DNA from: an uncultured Lachnospiraceae bacterium
GTDB taxonomy: Bacteria > Bacillota > Clostridia > Lachnospirales > Lachnospiraceae
Assembly (NCBI GenBank): GCA_947177515.1
Contig: CAMWUU010000270.1
Location: 1 to 5,099 of the forward strand
Direction: 5' to 3'
Length of the DNA stretch: 5,099 nucleotides
Made by a program: the position numbers and the translations under genes. The notes beneath the pieces were generated by a model, which was not told the origin of the DNA, did no database searches, and saw only the letters and a list, made by a program, of their open reading frames with translations. Numbering within the stretch: the first letter of the stretch is position 1; each line of letters opens with the position of its first letter. Positions 1 to 4,768 of this stretch are shown here, in pieces.

Positions 1-69
1 AACATAGATTTTTTCAAAATTACTGATTGCTATTGCAAGCCGCCGAACAGCTTCACGCGTTTCACTCAT
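1..69 (-). CDS. N-terminus of a probable MarR-type transcriptional regulator (partial, runs off the left edge)
   Basis: Only the first 23 codons are present. They begin at an ATG whose complement is at 67-69 and read MSETREAVRRLAIAISNFEK, then three more residues. A strong ribosome site, GGAGG, lies six bases before the ATG. The peptide is an amphipathic helix with an RRLAIAI core, which I recall as typical of the first helix of MarR-family regulators in Clostridia; the DNA-binding wing is outside the window. The context supports a regulator: the promoter just upstream is overlapped by a long perfect inverted repeat, as expected for an autoregulated repressor. The start is secure because the ribosome site and promoter line up with it. 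The family call is an inference from a short N-terminus plus context, and another helix-starting regulator such as TetR is possible. Confidence 0.6.
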   Translation of the reverse strand, partial: MSETREAVRRLAIAISNFEKIYV

Positions 70-87
70 CTTTTACCTCCATTCCTT

Positions 88-126
88 AATCCGATTTCGT
101 ATTATACAATAGCACGAAATCGGATT
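88..126. promoter_or_regulatory. Perfect 13-bp inverted repeat, probable operator
   Basis: The left arm AATCCGATTTCGT (88-100) is the exact reverse complement of the right arm ACGAAATCGGATT (114-126), with a 13-base spacer. The right arm fills the space between the -35 and -10 of the promoter, and the left arm begins at the predicted transcription start. A protein bound here would block RNA polymerase. The simplest reading is autoregulation by the partial regulator encoded at 1-69, but the site could serve another repressor. If transcription began further upstream the repeat could also fold as an RNA hairpin. Confidence 0.65.
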
Positions 127-134
127 TTTGTCAA
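106..134 (-). promoter_or_regulatory. Sigma-A-type promoter of the left-edge regulator gene
   Basis: On the minus strand a perfect TTGACA (134 to 129) is followed after 17 bases by TATTGT (111 to 106). The TGC just before it gives an extended -10 of the TGn type. A better-looking TATAAT at 106-101 is 22 bases from the -35, too far to pair with it. The predicted transcription start is near position 99, about 30 bases before the ATG, leaving room for the GGAGG ribosome site. Confidence 0.7.
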
Positions 135-239
135 TATAAAAATTTTTCAATAAGTGGCCAGCATAACATATCAAAACACAAACGATATAAAGTGATATAG
201 CAGACGGGAAAGCTGCCTGTCCGATAACGCCTTCAAATA

Positions 240-282
240 GAGTCCATTTAAGCAGTCATCCCTCGTACAGGATGCTTGACTC
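240..282. other. Bulged inverted repeat, possible RNA hairpin
   Basis: A continuous 3' arm GGATGCTTGACTC (270-282) pairs with three blocks on the 5' side: GAGTC (240-244), AAGC (250-253) and ATCC (258-261). The blocks are separated by five- and four-base bulges, and the loop is eight bases (262-269). All thirteen 3'-arm bases pair. No T-run follows on either strand, so it is not a simple terminator. It could be a chance fold or a remnant of a mobile-element end. Confidence 0.3.
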
Positions 283-283
283 C

Positions 284-427
284 TTATAGTTCTTCCTCCA
301 TTTGCAAATTGGCATAATCCACTTTTTCGTTATTCGCACCAATAAATTGAAAAAATGCTACAAGACAATAAAATATTTTAATTTCTCTTAAACATCGTTT
401 ACATTTTGGCTTTTGTTCTCTTTTTAT
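284..427 (-). pseudogene. Possible decayed coding remnant (no start codon)
   Basis: Reading leftward, a frame stays open for about 45 codons and ends in TAA at 286-284. Its last part looks like ordinary protein: a hydrophobic run FYCLVAFFQFIGA, then NNEKVDYANLQMEEEL. There is no plausible start with a ribosome site, and the upstream end runs into the promoter region of the peptidase gene. I do not recognise the family. It may be the tail of a gene whose front was lost, or a chance open frame in AT-rich DNA. Confidence 0.2.
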
Positions 428-431
428 TTAA

Positions 432-447
432 TATAACCGGTTATAAT
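432..447 (+). promoter_or_regulatory. 14-bp perfect palindrome overlapping a TATAAT box upstream of the peptidase gene
   Basis: TATAACCGGTTATA (432-445) is a perfect palindrome and is overlapped by TATAAT at 442-447. It also contains TATAAC at 432-437. No good -35 lies 16-18 bases upstream of either hexamer (the 17-base position reads TCTTTT), so the promoter would be weak or activator-dependent. Use of the 442-447 box would give a very short leader, starting about at the ribosome site. The AACCGGTT core resembles LacI/GalR-type operators; this is an inference from the core alone. Confidence 0.45.
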
Positions 448-468
448 AAATAAAAAGGAGAAACTAAT

Positions 469-1125
469 ATGTCTTTTCTAACAATTTTAAACACAAGTTG
501 TAGTAGGTATACAGCCTTTTCTTACAACGGTTCTTCCATTAAACTCCCATATCACTTGGGCGGTAAGAAAACTCCTGACCAGATTACCGCTGCAATATCC
601 AATTGGATTGGTAGTTCATCAAAAACTACAGCCGAAATCCAGGCATATGTTACCAAAAATTCCTCCACGATGGGAATCGACTGTTCCGGCTTTGCCTATT
701 ATGTTTTAAACGAAGCTACTTCTGGTGCCGTTAGAACTTATTTCGAGAATAAGTTAAATTTAGCAGGAAAACTTACCTATGGCTACGGAATCAAGGCAAG
801 TAATTTAACAGGCACCGCTTATGGCACTAAAATTACAGCAGCGAAAGATATCAAACCTGGATGTGTTATGAACACAGATAATGGCGGCCATGTTATTGTT
901 ATCCATTCTGTTAACAGAAACGATGCTGGCGTTGTCACTAGTATTGTATATGCACATTCTAATCCTAATAAAGGTCCTCACCATGGAGTAGTTACCATCG
1001 GTGACGAAACAAAAGATCTCAATGATTCCAGCCAAACATGGAACGACCCTGCCTATACGGATGCAGCCGCGAAAAAATTATATACATACACTTTGCTTTT
1101 AGAACCTGTTGCAAGCTTCGTATAA
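469..1125 (+). CDS. NlpC/P60- or CHAP-like cysteine peptidase without a signal peptide
   Basis: This 218-residue protein has the landmarks of papain-fold cell-wall peptidases and amidases. The nucleophile motif is GIDCSGFAYYVL (Cys72), followed by a catalytic histidine in GGHVIVIHSV (His141). A polar third residue is probably in YAHSNPN (His163 or Asn165). The order Cys, His, polar, and GDCSGF-like spacing fit NlpC/P60; the gap from His141 to the third residue is longer and more CHAP-like. These families cut peptidoglycan stem peptides or amide bonds. Nothing at the N-terminus looks like a signal peptide, membrane segment or wall-binding repeat. The protein therefore either acts in the cytoplasm, leaves by another route, or is a stand-alone domain of phage or toxin origin. 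AAGGAG (455-460) lies eight bases before the ATG, fixing the start. The gene is a single-gene unit closed by the terminator at 1152-1204. The fold is fairly sure; the substrate is unknown. Confidence 0.75.
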   Translation: MSFLTILNTSCSRYTAFSYNGSSIKLPYHLGGKKTPDQITAAISNWIGSSSKTTAEIQAYVTKNSSTMGIDCSGFAYYVLNEATSGAVRTYFENKLNLAGKLTYGYGIKASNLTGTAYGTKITAAKDIKPGCVMNTDNGGHVIVIHSVNRNDAGVVTSIVYAHSNPNKGPHHGVVTIGDETKDLNDSSQTWNDPAYTDAAAKKLYTYTLLLEPVASFV

Positions 1126-1151
1126 TTTAACGCAGACTAGCCAAAAATCAA

Positions 1152-1204
1152 GGAGCTGTTGCCTCAATAGACAAACAACCACAGAGGCAACAGCTCCATT
1201 TTTT
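1152..1204. terminator. Bidirectional rho-independent terminator between convergent genes
   Basis: A perfect 14-bp stem, GGAGCTGTTGCCTC (1152-1165) with GAGGCAACAGCTCC (1184-1197), encloses an 18-base loop. On the plus strand six T residues follow (1199-1204), after one A. On the minus strand the stem is followed by TTGATTTTT. It sits 26 bases after the peptidase stop and 28 bases after the stop of the convergent lipoprotein gene, so it can end both transcripts. Confidence 0.9.
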
Positions 1205-1232
1205 GATAAAAATCCAAGAAATTCTCTCTATA

Positions 1233-1958
1233 TCACCCCGCTGTTGGGTTAAAAAAAGTAATTGCAACTACCATATCATCTTTCATAAGCAATCCCAAAT
1301 ATTGAGGTAACCCATCTGATTCCCCAAAATCAATATCGGCAACCATTACATATTCAAACTGATCTGTCCACAAATAATCTTTCCCTCCATATTCCCATTC
1401 GCTATCCATATCAATATAACTTCTAGGATAGGAAGTCCCATTCCAACCCTGATATCCGTCAATTTCCCGCCCCAGACAATTACCTTCAAAATCGATCACT
1501 GCCATATCCGGATAATCTAAAAGTATCTCTTCTTTCGTCATCCCTACAGAAATACCATTTGCCAAAGAATATTGGTCACTCATTATAGAATATCCCCAAA
1601 GTTTAATTTCTTCGACTTCTTGTTTATCGTATTTTCCATAATAATACTCTACCCCTTCTATTTCTACGATGTACCATGTTCCCACGTCCGAACCCGGCAA
1701 TATCCCATATATCTTCTGAACGCTTCCTATCTCCTGCGCATTTTCGAAATTATATTCCGTGATCTTCGGATTAACAATCATGTCATTCTCTAAAAAAACA
1801 TGTACAGGAACCGGCTGTCCACCATCCTCCCCATCACTCTGCGCAGGTATCATAACTTCTTCTCCTGGCGACTTATTGTCCCCCACAGGATTTGAACCAC
1901 ATCCAACGCAAATAGTTTCTAGCAACATAAACATTACAAAAAAACTCTTTTTTTTCAT
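1233..1958 (-). CDS. Lipoprotein of unknown function, 241 residues
   Basis: The start (ATG at 1958) follows a GGAGG ribosome site with seven bases between. The N-terminus, MKKKSFFVMFMLLETICVGC, is a lipoprotein signal peptide: lysines, a hydrophobic core, then CVGC with the acylated cysteine at residue 20. Cys at the -3 position is unusual, since Leu is the norm. After cleavage comes an acidic, Gly/Pro-rich linker (about 21-52), as expected for a tether to the outer face of the membrane. The folded part holds a beta-rich segment with WYIVEIEGVEYYYGKYD (about 95-111). Next is GISVGMTKEEILLDYPDM (135-152), which resembles the GMT/S-K-E-E turn-helix of small BamE/SmpA-like and DUF4309-like surface domains. 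A Tyr/Trp/Asp-rich C-terminus follows, ending in FFNPTAG. No catalytic motif is visible. The gene is alone in its unit, with a promoter at 2213-2241 and the terminator at 1152-1204. Membrane anchoring is likely; the function is not recognised. Confidence 0.8.
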   Translation of the reverse strand: MKKKSFFVMFMLLETICVGCGSNPVGDNKSPGEEVMIPAQSDGEDGGQPVPVHVFLENDMIVNPKITEYNFENAQEIGSVQKIYGILPGSDVGTWYIVEIEGVEYYYGKYDKQEVEEIKLWGYSIMSDQYSLANGISVGMTKEEILLDYPDMAVIDFEGNCLGREIDGYQGWNGTSYPRSYIDMDSEWEYGGKDYLWTDQFEYVMVADIDFGESDGLPQYLGLLMKDDMVVAITFFNPTAG

Positions 1959-2002
1959 CGCTTTCCCTCCACCATAATTCAGAATATATGCATAATTTTT
2001 TA

Positions 2003-2014
2003 ATGATGCATCAT
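2003..2014. promoter_or_regulatory. 12-bp palindrome in the leader of the small lipoprotein gene
   Basis: ATGATGCATCAT is a perfect palindrome about 45 bases upstream of the lipoprotein ATG. It adjoins a minus-strand TTGATA (2019 to 2014), but no acceptable -10 lies 16-18 bases further on, so a second promoter here is doubtful. It may be an operator, a small RNA stem, or chance. Confidence 0.25.
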
Positions 2015-2015
2015 A

Positions 2016-2151
2016 TCAAGAAACAATAAAATCACTGTAACCGCAGCTTCCTATCCCTTTCCATCCCTCATGATAATAGTTCCTTTCATACCCTTGCTGT
2101 AACATAATCTGTCTTGTTGCAAACCATCTTGACTATGCCAGTATCTTTATT
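2016..2151 (-). pseudogene. Decayed coding remnant, copy A of a duplicated sequence
   Basis: On the minus strand, a frame from the TGG at 2126 reads 36 codons to a TGA at 2018-2016. It includes RWFATRQIMLQQGYER and then EGWKGIGSC. An in-frame TAG lies only three codons upstream of the TGG and no start is present, so it looks like the tail of a larger gene. The same frame in copy B (2510-2593) has the matching residues RW-A--QIML--GYER and GWKGIGSC. I count 65 of 84 bases identical over the ungapped core. This frame gives the highest residue identity of the three and conservative changes (Phe/Tyr, Glu/Asp), so it is probably the ancestral one. The Trp/Gly/Tyr-rich tail belongs to no family I can name. 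The piece lies in the leader of the small lipoprotein gene. Confidence 0.45.
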
Positions 2152-2204
2152 AAAGGAATTTGAACACCTCACAAAATACAATCTTAATCCTTATTTTATT
2201 AATC

Positions 2205-2220
2205 TGTATATCATTATACA
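2205..2220. promoter_or_regulatory. Imperfect palindrome over the -10 box, possible operator
   Basis: TGTATAtcatTATACA has 6-bp perfect arms around a 4-base centre and covers the -10 box (2213-2218) and predicted start of the leftward promoter. Its position is right for a repressor site. AT-rich palindromes around -10 boxes also arise by chance, so the support is modest. Confidence 0.3.
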
Positions 2221-2241
2221 ATATGTAAATAAAAAATTCAA
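2213..2241 (-). promoter_or_regulatory. Sigma-A-type promoter for the small lipoprotein gene
   Basis: On the minus strand TTGAAT (2241 to 2236) is followed by a 17-base spacer and a perfect TATAAT (2218 to 2213). Transcription would start near 2206, giving a leader of roughly 250 bases that passes through repeat copy A before the lipoprotein ATG at 1958. No better promoter is visible closer to the gene. Confidence 0.6.
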
Positions 2242-2343
2242 TCATAAAATGATATTTATTCCAAGAAATGAAAAAAAATTTTTATCCGAATAGACTGATA
2301 TCTTTTTATACTTTTTCGAATAGCCCCATTAAAATACAAATCA

Positions 2344-2377
2344 TGGATTCTTTTAATATTCCCCTTTAATGAATCCA
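2344..2377. repeat. Short inverted repeat beside the terminator
   Basis: TGGATTC (2344-2350) and GAATCCA (2371-2377) form a 7-bp stem around a 20-base loop, ending six bases before the terminator stem at 2384. It has no T-run of its own. It may be an extra 3'-end hairpin of the leftward transcript or chance. Confidence 0.3.
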
Positions 2378-2383
2378 ACCATG

Positions 2384-2423
2384 AAAAAGGCTACACACTA
2401 AAAATCAGTACATAGCCTTTTTT
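2384..2423. terminator. Bidirectional-looking rho-independent terminator
   Basis: AAAAAGGCTA (2384-2393) pairs perfectly with TAGCCTTTTT (2413-2422) around a 19-base loop. The A/T ends of the stem supply a T-run in either direction. It most probably ends the leftward transcript of the large lipoprotein gene, whose stop is about 265 bases upstream, after passing repeat copy B. It also insulates the promoter at 2213-2241. Confidence 0.8.
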
Positions 2424-2493
2424 ACTAAGAATAATATCTTACAGAAACAATCCCCGCATTCCTCTGCATATCCCCTTCTCTTCACCTTATCGA

Positions 2494-2617
2494 GATAAAA
2501 ACACGCATTGCAACTTCCTATCCCTTTCCATCCATCACGGTGTTTTCATCTTTCATACCCATTCTATAACATAATCTGCCATATTGCGTACCATCTTTAC
2601 TATGTAGAGTCTTTAAT
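2494..2617 (-). pseudogene. Decayed coding remnant, copy B of a duplicated sequence
   Basis: This is the partner of copy A, in the same orientation and about 467 bases away. In the matching minus-strand frame the TGG is at 2593 and the Cys of GWKGIGSC is at 2512-2510, so the 84-base core aligns to copy A without gaps. This copy has two in-frame stops inside the core (TAG, TGA) and two more just upstream (TAG, TAA), so it cannot be translated as a unit. Similarity continues weakly on both sides, with a one-base length difference upstream. It sits in the 3' untranslated part of the large lipoprotein transcript, before the terminator at 2384-2423. It has decayed more than copy A. Confidence 0.45.
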
Positions 2618-2687
2618 TAATAAAATAAAGCAACAGAAAAATCATAAGAGGATGTAAACCAAAAAATTAATTTTCTAACCAAATCTC

Positions 2688-4652
2688 TTATTCCTTCAAA
2701 TACAACTGAAGCCTACGTTCCACTTCCTCTGCATATTCCTTTAACGGCTGTTCACTTTTCAACACTTCCACATAATCTTTTTGGTATACATCCTCATCAA
2801 TCGCGAAAAACACTTCTCCATTTTCAAATAATTTATGGGTTTGTTCTTCACGCGAACCAGCCTCTGTTTTGTAATCCTTAAAAATCAAAAGTTCATCTTG
2901 TTTCATCAAATAAGCAATTAAATCTGCCAGATAACACAATGCCTCTTCTTTATATTTTGATTTTTTATTCACTGCGAGATAATATAATGTTACACTGTTC
3001 TTATCAAGATCTTCCCCCTTTGGGATACTATAGACCGAAAATCCATTTCGTCCCATATAAGACAGGGACATGGGGAATCTTCCAACTAATTCTATTGTAC
3101 ATAACAAGATCTCCTGATTAACATCTCCCGGTGGATTTAACAGATTTTCTTTCTGGTATAACGCCCGCAGTCCTTCCATATATTCCAAAAATTTTTCTCC
3201 CTGCACAGAAGTATAATGCCCAAAATACTTTCTCAGAACGTCATCACCTATTTCTTTTGGATACATATAAAACATCCCCCGTTCCTTTTCTGAAAGTCCC
3301 TGGACAAACTGCACAAATTCTGCAAAGGTCATATTATTATGTAAGTTTAGGCCTTGTTGTGCTGCTCGCTCCTCATGCACCAGCATGGTATAGAGATTAG
3401 CAGAAAACGGCAGCATCCAGATTTCTCCTGATTCGGTGGTTGCCGCTTCACGGACATAAGGAAAACACCGGTCAAAATATTCATCAATCCCTGGCACATC
3501 ATTCAGAGGACAAAGTACATCACTGTCCCTCATGGCAAGTCCTCTCGCATAACTAGAAGACCCCATACAAAGATCATAATCCTGATCCTGCGCCAGTACT
3601 TTTAACGCGATCTTATCCCAATCTTCCTCCTGCCGCTCTAAGGCATAGCCACAGCCATAAGGTGCAACAAATGACAGTTCACTTGTCGCAATCAACCTCA
3701 CTGTCCTGTTCTTTTTTTGTACATCATCCAAAGGAAATCCAACCAGTTTCTGGGTACTGGAATCCTCAAGATATACCCTGCTATTTTCATACCATACCTT
3801 GGAATCCGACACTACGGCAATTAAAGAGTCCATATAAAGATCAACTTCCAGTTCCAAATTATCAAAGTCCGCCAGTACCAGCCCCCTCGAATTCCCAAGA
3901 TAATCATAAATCAAACTATTCCCATTATTGCATACTGCGAAATCATCAAACTTATAATGGTCAAGTTTTGCTTTCTGTTTTGCCGAACCATCTTTCGGAT
4001 TATACTCCATAAAACAATACCCTTCATCTGGGAAATAAGCAAGGATAAGCAAGGTTCCTTTTCCGCTTTCAGCGATATTGATCGGATATTCAAATTCCAT
4101 ATCTGAATATTCCCCATCTTCCATGGAACAGCATAAAAGCGTTTCCCCCAGAGAAAAATCATAATCTGCATTATTGCTAAAACTCCCTGTCCGCATTTTT
4201 TTCTGTCCCATTATATACATTTTATCATCTAAAAGTACAATTTTTCTTGCGCGGGCAATATCCACTCCAAAATTGCATAATTCATCCACCTGTTTTGTAT
4301 CCGTATGGAATGCAAACAAATACATAAAAATACTATCCTTCTGCCCGACAAAATATATGGTTTTTCCGTCCTCTGCCGTTATAATTGAATCAATATTTCC
4401 ATATCCCTCCAACGGACAAGACCAGATACCTTTTCCCTCCCCATCAAAACAATCAAACTGATATCCCGATAGACCTACCGTAACTGCAAAAACCGTGCCA
4501 TCTTTTAAGGAGGCAACAGCCCTGACTACTCCTTTTGTTTCATATTCCGTTGTGACATCCTGCAAGGGAACACCAGGTTCCACCTTTTCTTGCCCGCAAG
4601 CAGCCAGAAATACTACCATGCAGAATATATAAAAATATCTTCCTTTTTTCAT
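2688..4652 (-). CDS. Lipoprotein joining a propeller-like domain to a solute-binding-protein domain, 654 residues
   Basis: AGGAGG lies eight bases before the ATG. The signal peptide ends in a classical lipobox, LAAC (acylated Cys19), so the protein is tethered outside the membrane. Residues about 35-315 are beta-rich with repeating blade-like segments such as SLKDGTVFAVT, TAEDGKTIYFVG and LLDDKMYIMGQ, resembling a WD/PQQ-type propeller. Residues about 316-654 resemble family-1 ABC solute-binding proteins. The landmarks are YDLCMGSSSYARGL (359-372), GEIWMLPFSANLYTML (409-424) in place of the usual GKIYGLP block, MTFAEFVQFVQGL (441-453), and a C-terminal YYLAVNKKSKYKEEAL stretch (557-572). The solute-binding part, at about 340 residues, is shorter than the usual 400 or so. 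No permease or ATPase gene adjoins it, so it may act as a sensor or binding partner rather than a normal transporter subunit. The ligand is unknown. No convincing promoter lies in the short gap to the upstream terminator, so partial read-through from the next gene is possible. Confidence 0.85.
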   Translation of the reverse strand: MKKGRYFYIFCMVVFLAACGQEKVEPGVPLQDVTTEYETKGVVRAVASLKDGTVFAVTVGLSGYQFDCFDGEGKGIWSCPLEGYGNIDSIITAEDGKTIYFVGQKDSIFMYLFAFHTDTKQVDELCNFGVDIARARKIVLLDDKMYIMGQKKMRTGSFSNNADYDFSLGETLLCCSMEDGEYSDMEFEYPINIAESGKGTLLILAYFPDEGYCFMEYNPKDGSAKQKAKLDHYKFDDFAVCNNGNSLIYDYLGNSRGLVLADFDNLELEVDLYMDSLIAVVSDSKVWYENSRVYLEDSSTQKLVGFPLDDVQKKNRTVRLIATSELSFVAPYGCGYALERQEEDWDKIALKVLAQDQDYDLCMGSSSYARGLAMRDSDVLCPLNDVPGIDEYFDRCFPYVREAATTESGEIWMLPFSANLYTMLVHEERAAQQGLNLHNNMTFAEFVQFVQGLSEKERGMFYMYPKEIGDDVLRKYFGHYTSVQGEKFLEYMEGLRALYQKENLLNPPGDVNQEILLCTIELVGRFPMSLSYMGRNGFSVYSIPKGEDLDKNSVTLYYLAVNKKSKYKEEALCYLADLIAYLMKQDELLIFKDYKTEAGSREEQTHKLFENGEVFFAIDEDVYQKDYVEVLKSEQPLKEYAEEVERRLQLYLKE

Positions 4653-4693
4653 CCATTTATCCTCCTCAATGACATTTTAATTCATGGCAACAG

Positions 4694-4742
4694 AAAAAGG
4701 GAAGGCATATCTATTCCTATAGTAAAACAAATATGCCTTCTC
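4694..4742 (-). terminator. Rho-independent terminator after the nuclease-family gene
   Basis: GAAGGCATAT (4701-4710) pairs perfectly with ATATGCCTTC (4731-4740) around a 20-base loop, and G-T and G-C pairs can extend it by two. On the minus strand five T residues follow (4698 to 4694). There is no T-run on the plus side. It ends the leftward gene whose stop is at 4769-4771. It leaves only about 40 bases for a promoter of the large lipoprotein gene. Confidence 0.8.
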
Positions 4743-4768
4743 CATTTACGGTATCCATCCAGGAGTGG

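Larger units (their letters stand above)
127..468. other. 342-base intergenic region between divergent genes
   Basis: No intact gene is supported here. The ends are AT-rich and act as promoter regions for the two divergent genes. The middle (about 190-290) is less AT-rich and contains a bulged hairpin (240-282). Overlapping its right part is a minus-strand reading frame ending at 284 that looks protein-like but has no start. The mixed composition suggests remains of older coding DNA rather than a purely regulatory spacer. Confidence 0.5.
1959..2687. other. 729-base gene-free region with paired decayed repeats
   Basis: No intact gene is supported on either strand. The region is AT-rich and holds two diverged, same-orientation copies of one sequence (about 2027-2151 and 2494-2617). 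Between them are a terminator (2384-2423) and a smaller inverted repeat (2344-2377). A leftward promoter (2213-2241) and a 12-bp palindrome (2003-2014) are also present. It therefore contains the end of one leftward transcription unit and the start of the next. Confidence 0.7.

Noticed and set aside
74..258. Minus-strand hydrophobic frame running from the TGA near 258 to the TAA near 74
   Set aside because: It has no standard start after the upstream stop and overlaps the promoter and ribosome site of the regulator gene; a chance frame is more likely, though it could be older coding debris.
805..1035. Minus-strand open frame of 76 codons
   Set aside because: It lies wholly opposite the peptidase gene, whose catalytic motifs and ribosome site are clear; no ribosome site or protein-like pattern supports the antisense frame.
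1572..1977. Two plus-strand open frames of about 72 codons
   Set aside because: They are antisense to the small lipoprotein gene and show no independent start signal or domain.
2014..2019. TTGATA as the -35 of a nearer promoter for the small lipoprotein gene
   Set aside because: The hexamers 16-18 bases downstream match TATAAT poorly; the promoter at 2213-2241 is much better.
2287..2323. CGAATAG repeated at 2287-2293 and 2317-2323
   Set aside because: Two 7-base matches 30 bases apart in AT-rich DNA are not enough for a regulatory repeat.
2027..2617. The two direct repeat copies considered as ends of an insertion sequence
   Set aside because: They are in the same orientation, diverged, enclose no transposase and show no target-site duplication; a decayed coding duplication fits better.
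2939..4461. Several open frames on the plus strand and one on the minus strand within the large lipoprotein gene
   Set aside because: All overlap a well-supported 654-codon gene and have no ribosome sites or recognisable motifs.
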